Source: Limnohabitans sp. MMS-10A-192 (GTDB lineage Bacteria > Pseudomonadota > Gammaproteobacteria > Burkholderiales > Burkholderiaceae_C). Taken from it: 64,000 nucleotides of DNA. The position numbers were made by a program, and so were the translations under genes. The notes under the pieces were generated by a model. That model worked only from the letters and a program-made list of their open reading frames with translations. It ran no database searches and was not told the DNA's origin. Where the stretch lies: the NCBI RefSeq assembly GCF_003063335.1, contig NZ_NERX01000003.1, positions 395,418 through 459,417 on the forward strand, written 5' to 3'. Positions within the stretch are counted from its first letter, which is position 1, and every line of letters begins with the position of its first letter. Below, piece by piece: positions 8,461-17,549 of this stretch.

Positions 8461-8922
8461 TCACCGCGACGACTTGGACACCGATGCGCTGCGGTGCAAG
8501 GCCACCTGCGCTCGCCCGGCATGGCGCATGCCCAAGCGTTCAGCAGCGGCTTCGCTCAAGTCAATGATGAATTGGGGGGTGAAAGGGCCCCGGTCATTGA
8601 TGCGCACGGTGACCGCCCGTCCATTGCCAAGATTGACAACACGGACACGGCTGCCCAAAGGCAACGTTTTGTGCGCCGCCGTCAAGGCTTGGCCATCAAA
8701 GCGTTCTCCACTGGCTGTGCGCCGACCCTGCCAGCGCTTGCCGCCGTACCAAGAGGCCAGCCCGTGCTGAAGCAGCGTTCCAGCCATGTCTTGCGCCATG
8801 GCATCACTGGCCTCAGCCTCCGATGGCAAGGCCTGCTGCATTACCGCATCGGCAGACGGCTCGGGCACAGCTGCGACCGCGGCGCCACACCACAACGCCA
8901 AGGCTAAAGCAAAGATTTTCAA
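8461..8922 (-). CDS. RlpA-like double-psi beta-barrel protein
   Basis: Probable exported lytic transglycosylase-type protein of the septal-ring RlpA family. The DPBB domain covers about residues 50-140 with the hallmarks GLASWYGGKRWQGRRTASGE, LPLGSRVRVVNL and VRINDRGPF. I propose the TTG at 8922, which overlaps the metF stop (TTGA) and places a signal peptide (LKIFALALALWCGAAVAA) at the very N-terminus. Longer upstream starts would lie inside metF and bury the signal peptide. At 153 residues it lacks the C-terminal SPOR domain of full RlpA. It is the last gene of the ahcY-tlyA-metF transcription unit. Confidence 0.8.
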   Translation of the reverse strand: MKIFALALALWCGAAVAAVPEPSADAVMQQALPSEAEASDAMAQDMAGTLLQHGLASWYGGKRWQGRRTASGERFDGQALTAAHKTLPLGSRVRVVNLGNGRAVTVRINDRGPFTPQFIIDLSEAAAERLGMRHAGRAQVALHRSASVSKSSR

Positions 8923-9758
8923 CGGCTTTTCAGCGCCGACAAAACGCTCAATGTGGCGGCGCTTTGGTTCATGGTGTAAAAGTGGATCGCGGGCACGCCA
9001 CCGTTGATGAGCTGTTCGCACAGATCCGACACCACTTCCAGGCCAAAGGCTTTGATCGACTCGATGTCATCGCCATAGCCTTGCAAGCGCAAGCGGATCC
9101 AACGCGGAATTTCGGCCCCACAGGCGTCCGAAAATCGCAGCAACTGTGAGGAGCTGGTGATGGGCATGATGCCCGGCACAATGGGCACATCGACCCCCAG
9201 TTTGTAGGCGTCGTCCACAAAGCGGAAATACGCATCGCTGTTGTAGAAGTATTGCGTGATGGCAGAGTTGGCACCGGCTTTGACCTTGGTGGCAAAGGCC
9301 TGCAAATCGGCTTCAGGTGATTTGGCTTGTGGGTGGATTTCGGGGTAGGCCGCCACTTCGATGTGGAAGTCGTCACCGGTCTCGGCCCGTATGAAGGCCA
9401 CCAGATCGCTGGCGTAGTGGAACTCGCCACCTGCGCCGTAGCCGCTGGGCAAGTCGCCGCGCAAGGCCACCAGGCGCTTGACGCCCATGGCCTTGAGTGT
9501 GGCCAACTCGGCGCGCACAGAAGCCTTGGTCGCGCCAATGCACGAAAAGTGCGAAGCGGCGGCCACACCCTCGGACAAGATCGCCCCCACCGTGGCAAAG
9601 GTACCCTCTTGTGTGGAACCACCCGCGCCATAAGTCACCGAGCAAAACTCAGGCTTGAGGCCATACAAGGTTTGACGCACGACTCGGAGCTTCTCAGCGC
9701 CTTCTGGCGTTTTGGGTGGAAAAAATTCCAGACTGATCGGCAGCTTCAATGCAGACAT
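8919..9758 (-). CDS. metF: 5,10-methylenetetrahydrofolate reductase
   Basis: Flavoprotein that makes 5-methyl-THF, the methyl donor for methionine synthesis. It is 279 residues. The N-terminal LEFFPPKT, the CSVTYGAGGSTQEGT segment near residue 40 and the LRGDLPSG motif near 100 are typical. It is co-directional with tlyA (18-bp gap) and ahcY upstream, so it is probably under the same SAH riboswitch. This links regeneration of methionine to removal of S-adenosylhomocysteine. Confidence 0.96.
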   Translation of the reverse strand: MSALKLPISLEFFPPKTPEGAEKLRVVRQTLYGLKPEFCSVTYGAGGSTQEGTFATVGAILSEGVAAASHFSCIGATKASVRAELATLKAMGVKRLVALRGDLPSGYGAGGEFHYASDLVAFIRAETGDDFHIEVAAYPEIHPQAKSPEADLQAFATKVKAGANSAITQYFYNSDAYFRFVDDAYKLGVDVPIVPGIMPITSSSQLLRFSDACGAEIPRWIRLRLQGYGDDIESIKAFGLEVVSDLCEQLINGGVPAIHFYTMNQSAATLSVLSALKSR

Positions 9759-9776
9759 CTCAACACCTTCAAAAAT

Positions 9777-10625
9777 TCAATAGTCGTTGGCCTTGGCATA
9801 GGCCTTGGCGGCCAGATCGGCCTCGTGGGCCACGCGTGTGGCCTCGCGTGCGGGCAACACCGCAGCAGGGTCAGGCCAACAAGCCTGCACAAAAAATTCG
9901 CGGTTACCGTCACCACCCTCAATCGGGCTGGCCAGCCATGCCGTCACCTGCATGCCCAGCTCGGTCAAAGCCGTGCGCACACGGTTTTCGATGAAGGGGA
10001 AATGCGTGTCGTCTTTGACGATGCCGCCCTTGCCCACCTGACCGGGCTGCAATTCAAACTGGGGCTTCACCAGCATCAGCAACTGGCCTGTGGGCTTGAG
10101 CAAATGCACCACACCCGGCAACACCAAGGTCAGCGAGATGAAGGACACATCGCCCACCATCAGGTCAAAGCCTTCGAGCGCATCGGGCACGCGTTCGTCA
10201 CCGGGCTGCAACTCGCGGGCGTTCACGCCTTCGATGCAAATCACGCGCTCGTCTTCGCGAATGCGCGGGTGCACCTGGGCATGGCCCACATCAATGCCCA
10301 CCACTTCGGCCGCACCGTGCTGCAGCAAGCAGTCGGTGAAACCGCCGGTGCTTTGGCCCACGTCTAAACAACGCAAGCCGTCCACCTGCACGCCCGTGGC
10401 CTTCAAAGCCCCTTCGAGCTTCAAGCCACCGCGCGAGACATAACGCGACTCGGCGTCGTCGAGCAGCTGCAAAGCAGCGCTCTCGGGCACTTCGTCGCGG
10501 TTTTTCACCACCGCACGCCAACTCCCGTCAGGCAGCTGCCACTGCACGCCCCCGGCGATCAGGCGCTGTGCCTGGGAACGGGAAGCGGCCAGGCCGCGTT
10601 CGACAAGAAGTTGATCAATGCGCAT
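9777..10625 (-). CDS. tlyA: TlyA family rRNA methyltransferase/putative hemolysin
   Basis: Probable SAM-dependent 2'-O-methyltransferase of rRNA. The N-terminal S4 RNA-binding domain (MRIDQLLVERGLAASRSQAQ, about residues 1-60) is followed by an FtsJ-type Rossmann domain with CLDVGQSTGGFTDCLL near 85 and a DLMVGDVSFISL segment near 153. It is 282 residues, normal for TlyA. It sits 10 bp after ahcY and before metF, so a SAM-consuming methyltransferase shares the SAH-controlled transcript. The exact rRNA target cannot be read from the sequence. Confidence 0.88.
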   Translation of the reverse strand: MRIDQLLVERGLAASRSQAQRLIAGGVQWQLPDGSWRAVVKNRDEVPESAALQLLDDAESRYVSRGGLKLEGALKATGVQVDGLRCLDVGQSTGGFTDCLLQHGAAEVVGIDVGHAQVHPRIREDERVICIEGVNARELQPGDERVPDALEGFDLMVGDVSFISLTLVLPGVVHLLKPTGQLLMLVKPQFELQPGQVGKGGIVKDDTHFPFIENRVRTALTELGMQVTAWLASPIEGGDGNREFFVQACWPDPAAVLPAREATRVAHEADLAAKAYAKANDY

Positions 10626-10635
10626 GCGGTGAATT

Positions 10636-12069
10636 TCAGTAACGGTAGGTGTTGGCCTTGTAAGGGCCGTTCTTGGACACGCCGATGTAGGCGGCCTGCT
10701 CGTCGCTCAGCTCGGTCAGCATGGCGCCGACTTTCTTGAGGTGCAGGCGGGCCACTTTTTCATCGAGGTGCTTGGGCAGCACGTAAACCTTGCCGGACTC
10801 GTACTGGTCTTGTTTGGTGAACAGTTCGATCTGGGCGATGGTCTGGTTGGCAAACGAAGAAGACATCACGAAGCTGGGGTGGCCGGTGGCGCAGCCCAAG
10901 TTCACCAAACGGCCTTTGGCCAGCAAGGTGATCTTCTTGCCATCGGGGAAGATGACATGGTCGACTTGCGGCTTGATCTCGTCCCACTGGCACTTTTCCA
11001 ACGAAGCGACGTCGATTTCGTTGTCGAAGTGACCGATGTTGCAAACGATGGCTTCGTCTTTCATGGCGGCCATGTGCTCGTAGCGGATCACGTTCTTGTT
11101 GCCGGTGGCGGACACGAAGATGTCGCACTTGTCAGCGGCGTATTCCATGGTCACCACTTTGTAGCCTTCCATCGCAGCTTGCAGGGCGTTGATCGGGTCG
11201 ATCTCGGTCACCCAGACTTGGGCGCTCAAAGCGCGCAAGGCTTGGGCCGAGCCCTTGCCCACGTCGCCGTAACCGGCCACGCAAGCCACTTTGCCAGCAA
11301 TCATCACGTCGGTGGCGCGCTTGATCGAATCGACCAAAGATTCACGGCAGCCGTACAGGTTGTCAAACTTGCTCTTGGTCACCGAGTCGTTGACGTTGAT
11401 GGCGCGGAACATCAAGCTGCCCTTGGCGGCCATCTCGTTCAGGCGCAGCACGCCAGTGGTGGTCTCTTCGGTCACGCCGATGATGTGCGCGCCCTTGCGG
11501 CTGTACCAGGTCGGGTCCACGGCCAGCTTGGCCTTGATGGCGTTGAACAGGCAGGTCTCTTCTTCGCTGGTGGGGTTGGCGATGAGCGATGCGTCGGTTT
11601 CAGCGCGCTTGCCCAAATGCATCAGCAAGGTGGCATCGCCGCCGTCGTCCAGGATCATGTTGGGGCCTTCGCCTTCGGTGCCTGCGGCGCCGAAGTCAAA
11701 AATGCGGTGGGTGTAATCCCAGTAGTCGGCCAGGGTCTCGCCTTTGATGGCGAACACGGGGGTGCCGGCGGCAGCAATCGCGGCAGCGGCGTGGTCTTGG
11801 GTCGAGAAAATGTTGCAAGAAGCCCAGCGGACGTCAGCGCCCAAGGCTTGCAGGGTCTCGATCAGCACGGCCGTCTGAATGGTCATGTGCAACGAGCCGG
11901 TGATGCGTGCGCCCTTCAAGGGCTGGGCCTTGTTGAACTCTTCGCGGATGGCCATCAGGCCGGGCATTTCGGTCTCGGCGATTTTGATTTCTTTGCGGCC
12001 CCAATCGGCCAGGCCGATGTCGGCGATCACGCAGTCAGCGTTGATGGCGGTAGGAATACGTGCATTCAT
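10636..12069 (-). CDS. ahcY: Adenosylhomocysteinase
   Basis: NAD-dependent hydrolase that splits S-adenosylhomocysteine into homocysteine and adenosine, relieving product inhibition of methyltransferases. From the ATG at 12069 ([13 protein letters not shown]) it is 477 residues. Family motifs are visible: [17 protein letters not shown] near 55, the NAD-site [14 protein letters not shown] near 275, and the C-terminal [10 protein letters not shown]. The frame extends six codons upstream, but those residues are not family-like. It is the first gene of the methyl-cycle operon and is preceded by an SAH riboswitch. Confidence 0.97.
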   Translation of the reverse strand: MNARIPTAINADCVIADIGLADWGRKEIKIAETEMPGLMAIREEFNKAQPLKGARITGSLHMTIQTAVLIETLQALGADVRWASCNIFSTQDHAAAAIAAAGTPVFAIKGETLADYWDYTHRIFDFGAAGTEGEGPNMILDDGGDATLLMHLGKRAETDASLIANPTSEEETCLFNAIKAKLAVDPTWYSRKGAHIIGVTEETTTGVLRLNEMAAKGSLMFRAINVNDSVTKSKFDNLYGCRESLVDSIKRATDVMIAGKVACVAGYGDVGKGSAQALRALSAQVWVTEIDPINALQAAMEGYKVVTMEYAADKCDIFVSATGNKNVIRYEHMAAMKDEAIVCNIGHFDNEIDVASLEKCQWDEIKPQVDHVIFPDGKKITLLAKGRLVNLGCATGHPSFVMSSSFANQTIAQIELFTKQDQYESGKVYVLPKHLDEKVARLHLKKVGAMLTELSDEQAAYIGVSKNGPYKANTYRY

Positions 12070-12177
12070 GAGAAAAGCTCCAAGCAATGTGAATGAACCA
12101 CACGCGCAGGAAAAGCACTGAATGGGAAAAACAGGCTCACCACACGTCGAGTGGATGAGCGTCGTTGCTGTATGAAG

Positions 12178-12245
12178 GTTCCGAGCCTCACGCCCCGCTG
12201 CCAGCTTTGTTCAAAGCCAGGGGACGCTGCAACGCTCCTCGGAAG
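12178..12245 (-). ncRNA. S-adenosylhomocysteine (SAH) riboswitch
   Basis: Read on the minus strand, the RNA starts CCGAGGAGCGTTGCAGCG and ends GTGAGGCTCGGAACC. These are the two conserved halves of the SAH riboswitch class, a pseudoknotted aptamer found upstream of ahcY in beta- and gamma-proteobacteria. Closing stem P1 is CCGAG (12242-12238) with CTCGG (12185-12181). An internal hairpin (CCCCTGGCTTTG / CAAAGCTGGCAGCGGGG region) fills the middle. SAH binding normally raises expression. About 110 nt separate it from the ahcY start. Confidence 0.92.
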
Positions 12246-12251
12246 CCTGCG

Positions 12252-12280
12252 ATTATACGAAGAATGATCCCCGTATGGCA
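12252..12280 (-). promoter_or_regulatory. ahcY operon promoter
   Basis: A perfect TATAAT at 12257-12252 (minus strand) lies about 10 nt before the riboswitch, so transcription begins almost at the aptamer. The -35 region is weak (TGCCAT at 17-bp spacing). The context TTCGTATAATCGCAGGCTTC is nearly the same as at rplM. Confidence 0.7.
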
Positions 12281-12372
12281 CTCAGCCCGTAAAATCAGGG
12301 GTTTTGCGCAAGCTGCTCTGCGCTTTGCCGCACTGGGTGCGTTTGCCGCCCGCATGAATTTCAGGACGTTTT

Positions 12373-14001
12373 GTGACCTACGCCAACGAGACCCGGCGCC
12401 GCCGGACTTTTGCCATCATTTCCCACCCCGACGCGGGTAAAACCACGCTGACCGAAAAGCTCTTGCTGTTCTCGGGCGCGATCCAGATTGCCGGCTCGGT
12501 CAAGGCCCGCAAGGCCTCGCGCCACGCCACCTCGGACTGGATGGAAATCGAAAAGCAGCGCGGCATCTCGGTGGCTTCGTCCGTGATGCAGATGCTCTAC
12601 CGCGAGCACGTCATCAACCTGCTCGACACCCCCGGCCACAAAGACTTCTCTGAAGACACCTACCGCGTGCTGACTGCCGTGGACTCGGCGCTCATGGTCA
12701 TTGACGCGGCCAACGGTGTGGAAGCCCAGACCCGCCGCTTGATTGAAGTGTGCCGTCAGCGCGACACACCCATCATCACCTTTGTGAACAAGATGGACCG
12801 CGAAGTGCGCGACCCGCTCGACATCCTGGACGAAGTCGAACGCGAGCTGGGCATGCCCTGCGTGCCCATGACCTGGCCTGTGGGCCAAGGCAAATCGTTT
12901 GGCGGCATCATCAACCTGCGCACGCAGGCCATGACGGTGTTCGATTCCGGCAGCGAACGCCTGCCGCAAGACTTTGAAACCATTCCCCTCACCGAACAAG
13001 CCCAACTGGCCGAGCGCTTTGGCCTGGAATGGCAAACCGCCATGGACAGCATGGAGCTGGCCACCGGCGCTTCGCCCGCGTTTGACGAAGCCGCCTTCCT
13101 GGCGGGCAAGCAAACCCCCGTGTTCTTCGGCTCGGGTGTGAACAACTTCGGTGTGATGGAAGTGCTCGACGCCCTGGTCGACTTGGCCCCAGCGCCCAAG
13201 CCCCGCACCAGCAACCTGCTGGTCAACAAGCAACCCGTGGTCAAAGAAATCCAGCCCGAAGACAGCGCGTTCTCGGGCGTGGTGTTCAAGGTGCAGGCGA
13301 ACATGGACGCCAACCACCGCGACCGCATCGCCTTTGTGCGCATGGCGTCTGGCAAATACACCCCCGGCATGAAGCTTAAGGTGCAACGCACCGCCAAAGA
13401 ACTGCGCCCCACCAGCGTGGTCACCTTCATGAGCCAACGTCGCGAAGCCGTGGAAGAGGCTTTCGCGGGCGACATCATTGGCTTCACCACCCACGGCGGC
13501 GTGCAGCTGGGTGACACCATCACCGACGGGGCCAACCTCCAGTTCACCGGCCTGCCCTTCTTTGCGCCCGAACTCTTCATGACCGTGATCCTGAAGAACC
13601 CGCTGCGCACCAAGCAACTGCAAACCGGCCTCGATCAATTGGGTGAAGAAGGCGCGATCCAAGTCTTCAAACCCGAGATCGGCGGCCCCATGCTGTTGGG
13701 CGCGGTCGGTCAGTTGCAGTTTGAAGTGGTGCAGCACCGCCTGAAGGCTGAATACGACTGCGACGTGCGCCTGGAAGGCTGCCAGTACACCGGCGCCCGC
13801 TGGATCACGGCCGACACCCCAGCCGAACTGCGTGAGTTCACCAACGCCTACCCTCAGCGTATGTCGCTGGATGCGGCAGGCACGCTGGCCTATTTGTGCA
13901 CCAGCCCCTATGACGTGCGCCTGGCGCAAGAGCGCTTTCCCAAGATCCACTTCCACCCGCTGCGCGAGCATGCGGGCTTGGCGTTGGGCTCGGCCAACTG
14001 A
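12373..14001 (+). CDS. prfC: Peptide chain release factor 3
   Basis: GTPase that recycles RF1/RF2 from the ribosome after termination. It is 542 residues from a GTG start at 12373. The G domain has the P-loop SHPDAGKTTLTEK (about residues 17-29), switch II DTPGHKDF near 86 and the G4 motif NKMD near 141. The remaining length covers the EF-Tu-like domain II and RF3 C-terminal domain (QLQFEVVQHRLKAEY). It is transcribed away from ahcY. Confidence 0.97.
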   Translation: MTYANETRRRRTFAIISHPDAGKTTLTEKLLLFSGAIQIAGSVKARKASRHATSDWMEIEKQRGISVASSVMQMLYREHVINLLDTPGHKDFSEDTYRVLTAVDSALMVIDAANGVEAQTRRLIEVCRQRDTPIITFVNKMDREVRDPLDILDEVERELGMPCVPMTWPVGQGKSFGGIINLRTQAMTVFDSGSERLPQDFETIPLTEQAQLAERFGLEWQTAMDSMELATGASPAFDEAAFLAGKQTPVFFGSGVNNFGVMEVLDALVDLAPAPKPRTSNLLVNKQPVVKEIQPEDSAFSGVVFKVQANMDANHRDRIAFVRMASGKYTPGMKLKVQRTAKELRPTSVVTFMSQRREAVEEAFAGDIIGFTTHGGVQLGDTITDGANLQFTGLPFFAPELFMTVILKNPLRTKQLQTGLDQLGEEGAIQVFKPEIGGPMLLGAVGQLQFEVVQHRLKAEYDCDVRLEGCQYTGARWITADTPAELREFTNAYPQRMSLDAAGTLAYLCTSPYDVRLAQERFPKIHFHPLREHAGLALGSAN

Positions 14002-14066
14002 GTGTTCAGGTCACTGGGCTTGAGCCCTGACTGAAGGCTGCACTTTGCTGGACCGGTGTCGGGCTT

Positions 14067-14714
14067 TCATGCCAAGCGCAACTCGTGCATGCCGGTGAAC
14101 ACCCGCGCAGCACCGGCTTGCAACAGAGGTGCGTGCACCGCAGGCGGTGCGGCATAGGCCCACACGGTGGCGCCTGCGGCCACACCCGCCGTGATGCCCA
14201 CGGTGGTGTCTTCGACCACCAGACAACGCGCAGGATCGACCTGCAAATGCGCAGCAGCGGCCAGGTACACATCGGGGTGCGGTTTGCTGCGCGGCATTTC
14301 ATGGCCGCTGAAAATGCGGCCTTCAAAAAAGCTGTGCAAGCCCACTTGCTTGAGCATCATCTCGACCTTGAAACGGTCGGCACCAGAGGCCACCGCGATG
14401 CGGCCTTGGCAATGGTCATGCAGATGCGCCACGGCCTCGTGCACGCCTTCGATGGCGGTGATGCTCTCTTGCAAGCGCACATTGCGGCGCTCAAAAAACG
14501 CTTGCAGCCATTCATCGGTGAGCGGCGTGCCGGTGTGCGCCTCGATGGTCACGCGCTGGCTTTTGACCGTGTGGCCCACAAAACGCTGCATGCACTCGGC
14601 CAGCGTCATGCGCCAACCCTGTTCCTCGAACATGTCGCGCAGCACGCCGCAGGTGATGGCCTCGCTGTCGACGAGCACGCCGTCGCAGTCGAACAAAATG
14701 GCTTGGAATGTCAT
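14067..14714 (-). CDS. HAD superfamily phosphatase (phosphoglycolate phosphatase/beta-PGM-like)
   Basis: Probable small-metabolite phosphatase or phosphomutase. It is 215 residues. Motif I is DCDGVLVDSEA at about residues 9-19, the motif II region gives VASGADR near 109, and motif III lies in GHEMPRSKPHPDVYL near 137-151. Motif IV is VVEDTTVGITAG near 170. A helical cap domain lies between motifs I and II (C1 type). The substrate cannot be told from the sequence. It converges on prfC with a 65-bp gap. Confidence 0.85.
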   Translation of the reverse strand: MTFQAILFDCDGVLVDSEAITCGVLRDMFEEQGWRMTLAECMQRFVGHTVKSQRVTIEAHTGTPLTDEWLQAFFERRNVRLQESITAIEGVHEAVAHLHDHCQGRIAVASGADRFKVEMMLKQVGLHSFFEGRIFSGHEMPRSKPHPDVYLAAAAHLQVDPARCLVVEDTTVGITAGVAAGATVWAYAAPPAVHAPLLQAGAARVFTGMHELRLA

Positions 14715-14745
14715 GCGGGGATCATACTGAACACATCACACAGGC

Positions 14746-15129
14746 TCAGAGCACGTCGCCGTCGACGTAATACCAGCGCCCTTCTTCGCGCACAAAGCGG
14801 CTGCGTTCGTGCTGACGAATGGCTTTGCCACCCACGCGAAAACGCGCAACAAATTCGACTTCAGCGGTGTGCTCGCCTGTGCTGCGGTGTTGCTTGATGT
14901 CCAGACCCAGCCACTTGGCCCCAGCTTCAAGCGTCAGCTCGGCAGGCCGCTGGCTGCTGTGCCAGGTGGCCAGCAGGTAAGGCACATCACCCAACACAAA
15001 GGCGCTGTAGCGCGAACGCATGAGGCTTTCGGCATCGGGGGCTGGCTGACCGGCGTGATAAAGGCCGCAACACGCGTCCAGTGCGAGCGGCTGGCCTTTG
15101 GCCGTGGTTCGGCCGCAGGGACAAAGCAT
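14746..15129 (-). CDS. YchJ family SEC-C-type protein
   Basis: Small protein of the YchJ/UPF0225 family, function unknown, with an N-terminal cysteine motif (LCPCG, plus C-C near residue 20) like the SEC-C zinc motif and an NTF2-like body. It is 127 residues from the ATG at 15129. Recognisable parts are [23 protein letters not shown] and the end [13 protein letters not shown]. It follows the rhodanese gene by five bases and is probably cotranscribed with it. The open frame reaches 15303, but that part overlaps the rhodanese. Confidence 0.82.
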   Translation of the reverse strand: MLCPCGRTTAKGQPLALDACCGLYHAGQPAPDAESLMRSRYSAFVLGDVPYLLATWHSSQRPAELTLEAGAKWLGLDIKQHRSTGEHTAEVEFVARFRVGGKAIRQHERSRFVREEGRWYYVDGDVL

Positions 15130-15134
15130 CGTGC

Positions 15135-15566
15135 TCAATGGTTTTTGCGCGCAGCGCTTTCGGCCTTGTGCTGTTCCAGCGTGACCATGGGCGCGTGGGC
15201 TTTTTTCCAGGCCGCATAACCGCCGTCGATGTGCGCCACGTTGGTCATGCCCATGTCCTGCAGGGTTTTGGTGGCCAGGGCGCTGCGCCAGCCCGCACCG
15301 CAAAACAAGATGAACTCTTTGCTCTCGTCGGCAAACACGGGCTTGAAGTAGGGCGAAGCCGGGTCCACCCAGAATTCGAGCATGCCGCGTGGTGCCAGCA
15401 AAGCGCCTGGCACGGTGCCTTCGCGCTCCAGCTCGCGGGGGTCGCGGATGTCGACGATCTGCACATGCGCGTCGGTCAAACGCGCACGGACTTGATCGAC
15501 GCTGTAGGTCGTGACCTGGGCCATGGCTTCGTCAACCAGCGCCTGAAATCCTTTGGTGATGGGCAT
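15135..15566 (-). CDS. Rhodanese-like domain sulfurtransferase
   Basis: Single-domain rhodanese, 143 residues. It starts with the CH2A-type [17 protein letters not shown] (about residues 39-55). The active-site loop is FCGAGWRSA near residue 89, with the catalytic cysteine present and an arginine in the loop. It ends with [10 protein letters not shown]. It has no signal peptide, so it is cytoplasmic. It probably forms a two-gene unit with ychJ. A palindromic repeat lies upstream. Confidence 0.85.
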   Translation of the reverse strand: MPITKGFQALVDEAMAQVTTYSVDQVRARLTDAHVQIVDIRDPRELEREGTVPGALLAPRGMLEFWVDPASPYFKPVFADESKEFILFCGAGWRSALATKTLQDMGMTNVAHIDGGYAAWKKAHAPMVTLEQHKAESAARKNH

Positions 15567-15624
15567 GCGGGGCTCCTCTTTTGAAAGTCAATGGTTCAAT
15601 GCTTCGTCATGACGAGCGCAGATG

Positions 15625-15698
15625 CTGGACTGCCACGTCGCTGCGCTCCTCGCAGTGACGGCCCACACCGTCATGGCGAGCGAAGCGCGGCCATCCAG
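15625..15698. repeat. Paired inverted dispersed repeat
   Basis: Two opposed copies of the same element, CTGGACTGCC...TGACGG and CCGTCA...GGCCATCCAG, are separated by CCCACA. Together they could fold into a long hairpin between the rhodanese and acyl-CoA dehydrogenase genes. The same family occurs at 17550-17647 and inside paaD. Confidence 0.7.
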
Positions 15699-15710
15699 TT
15701 TCTTGGGCAT

Positions 15711-16838
15711 TTACAAAGCACGCTGGATGATGATTTTTTGCACGTCGCTGGTGCCTTCGTAGATCTGGCAGACGCGCACATCGCGGTAAATGCGCTCGAC
15801 CGGAAAATCGCTCACATAGCCGTAACCACCCAAGGTCTGGATGGCGGCGGAGCACACTTTTTCGGCGGCCTCGCTGGCAAACAGCTTGGCCATGGCGGCT
15901 TCTTTCAAACAAGGGCGACCGGCATCGCGCAGGCTGGCCGCGTGCCAAATGAGTTGGCGCGCCGCTTCGAGTTGCGTGGCGCAATCGGCCAGTCTGAAAC
16001 CCACGGCTTGGTGGTTGAAGATGGCGGTGCCAAAGCTTTCGCGCTGCTTGGCGTAGTCGATGGCCACATCCAAGGCGCTGCGGGCCATGCCCAGGCTTTG
16101 CGCTGCAATGCCGATGCGCCCGCCTTCCAAAGACGACAGGGCGATTTTGTAGCCTTCGCCTTCCTGGCCGATCAGGTTTTCAGCGGGTATGCGGCAGTTG
16201 TCGAAGTTGATCTGCGCGGTGTCGCTGCTGTGCTGGCCCAGCTTGTCTTCGAGGCGCGCCACGTTGTAACCGGGCGTGCGGGTGGGCACGATGAAGGCGC
16301 TCAGGCCTTTTTTGCCCGCGCCCTTGTCGGTCACCGCGATCACGATGGCCACGTCGCCGTTTTGACCGCTGGTGATGAACTGCTTGACGCCGTTGATGAC
16401 GTAGCCGTCGCCGTCTTTCACGGCGGTGGTGCGAAGGGCCGATGCGTCCGAGCCCACATGCGGCTCGGTCAGGCAAAACGCACCGAGCATCTGGCCTTGG
16501 GCCAAGGGCGTGAGCCATTGCGCTTTTTGCGCGGCGTTGCCGTACATCATCAAGATGGCGTTCACCGGGCAGTTGGTCACGCTGATCACGGTGCTGGTGC
16601 CGCCGTCACCGGCGGCGATTTCTTCGAGCACCAGCGCCAGCGTCACATAGTCCAGGCCCGCGCCGCCCAATTCTTCGGGCACACAAATGCCATAGGCGCC
16701 CAGCTCGGCCAGGCCCTTGTGCACGTCTTTCGGGAAGTGGTGTTTTTTGTCCCACTCCGCGGCATGGGGCCAAAGTTCGCGTTGTGCGAAGTCGCGCACG
16801 GCGTCGCGGATCATTTCCTGGTCGGGGGTCAGCAGCAT
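15711..16838 (-). CDS. Acyl-CoA dehydrogenase (short-chain type)
   Basis: FAD-dependent alpha,beta-desaturation of an acyl-CoA. It is 375 residues, a standard ACAD. Signatures are AFCLTEPHVGSDASAL near 120, KQFITSGQ near 152, and the C-terminal IYEGTSDVQKIIIQR with the usual catalytic glutamate in YEGT. It lies downstream of an SDR and a thiolase in the same direction, so it may act in beta-oxidation or a branched-chain pathway. Chain-length preference cannot be read from motifs. Confidence 0.9.
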   Translation of the reverse strand: MLLTPDQEMIRDAVRDFAQRELWPHAAEWDKKHHFPKDVHKGLAELGAYGICVPEELGGAGLDYVTLALVLEEIAAGDGGTSTVISVTNCPVNAILMMYGNAAQKAQWLTPLAQGQMLGAFCLTEPHVGSDASALRTTAVKDGDGYVINGVKQFITSGQNGDVAIVIAVTDKGAGKKGLSAFIVPTRTPGYNVARLEDKLGQHSSDTAQINFDNCRIPAENLIGQEGEGYKIALSSLEGGRIGIAAQSLGMARSALDVAIDYAKQRESFGTAIFNHQAVGFRLADCATQLEAARQLIWHAASLRDAGRPCLKEAAMAKLFASEAAEKVCSAAIQTLGGYGYVSDFPVERIYRDVRVCQIYEGTSDVQKIIIQRAL

Positions 16839-16858
16839 GGGGCTCTTTCTTTATCGGT

Positions 16859-17536
16859 TCACCACGGCAGGGTCTGGCCGTCGTGGTTCAAAAATGCGCC
16901 ACGGTGTGTCGGGTCGCGTTGTTCAAGGATTCGGTTCAGCGTTTGGCGCAAGCTGCTTGCGCTTTGCTCAGGCGTGAGGGGCGCGGCCGCGCCGCCCATC
17001 TCGGTCTGCACCCAGCCGGGGTGGATGGCCAGCACGGTGATGTCGGGCTGCTCGGCTTGCGTGCAGCGCACCACCATGTTGAGGGCAGCCTTGCTCACGC
17101 GGTAGAGCGCCGCATTGCCGCTGGTGGTCTCTTGCATGCTGCCCATGACGGAGCTGATGCAGGCGATCACGCCTTTTGTCTCTTGCACCATGGGCACGAT
17201 TTGCGGGATGACCTGCATCGCGCCCATCACGTTGGTGTGCATGACGGCGTCAAAGCTGTCGCGGGTGGGCGGGGTGTTGGCGCTGGCGCGGTCCATGGCG
17301 CCTGCCACATAGATGGCCAGGTCAATCTTCTCGCCGTCCAGCTGCCAAGACAGCCCCGAGTTGCTGGCCGGGTTGGCCACATCGAGGCGCAGGGTTTGTG
17401 CGCCCAAAGCCTTCAGGCTCGCCAGCCCATCGTCGGAGCGGGCGGTGGCGATCACGCGCCAGCCGTCTGCGATGTATTGACGGGCCAGCTCTTGGCCGAT
17501 GCCGCGCGATGCGCCGATGAGGAGGACGGTTTTCAT
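16859..17536 (-). CDS. Short-chain dehydrogenase/reductase
   Basis: NAD(P)-dependent oxidoreductase with a Rossmann fold. From the ATG at 17536 it is 225 residues. The cofactor motif GASRGIGQ is at about residues 7-14, an NNAG-like strand YVAGAMD is near 87, and the catalytic serine/tyrosine/lysine are in SSVMGSMQ and ALYRVSKAALN (YxxxK). The frame continues upstream to 17623 through a repeat, which is not coding. It resembles the C-factor-like SDRs; the substrate is unknown. Confidence 0.87.
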   Translation of the reverse strand: MKTVLLIGASRGIGQELARQYIADGWRVIATARSDDGLASLKALGAQTLRLDVANPASNSGLSWQLDGEKIDLAIYVAGAMDRASANTPPTRDSFDAVMHTNVMGAMQVIPQIVPMVQETKGVIACISSVMGSMQETTSGNAALYRVSKAALNMVVRCTQAEQPDITVLAIHPGWVQTEMGGAAAPLTPEQSASSLRQTLNRILEQRDPTHRGAFLNHDGQTLPW

Positions 17537-17549
17537 GGCTCCAACCGCC

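Noticed and set aside
10741..12096. A 451-codon plus-strand frame opposite ahcY
   Set aside because: Antisense of a GC-rich, highly conserved gene; no domain or ribosome site.
12361..13971. A 536-codon minus-strand frame opposite prfC
   Set aside because: Shadow of prfC, which has all GTPase motifs in the plus frame.
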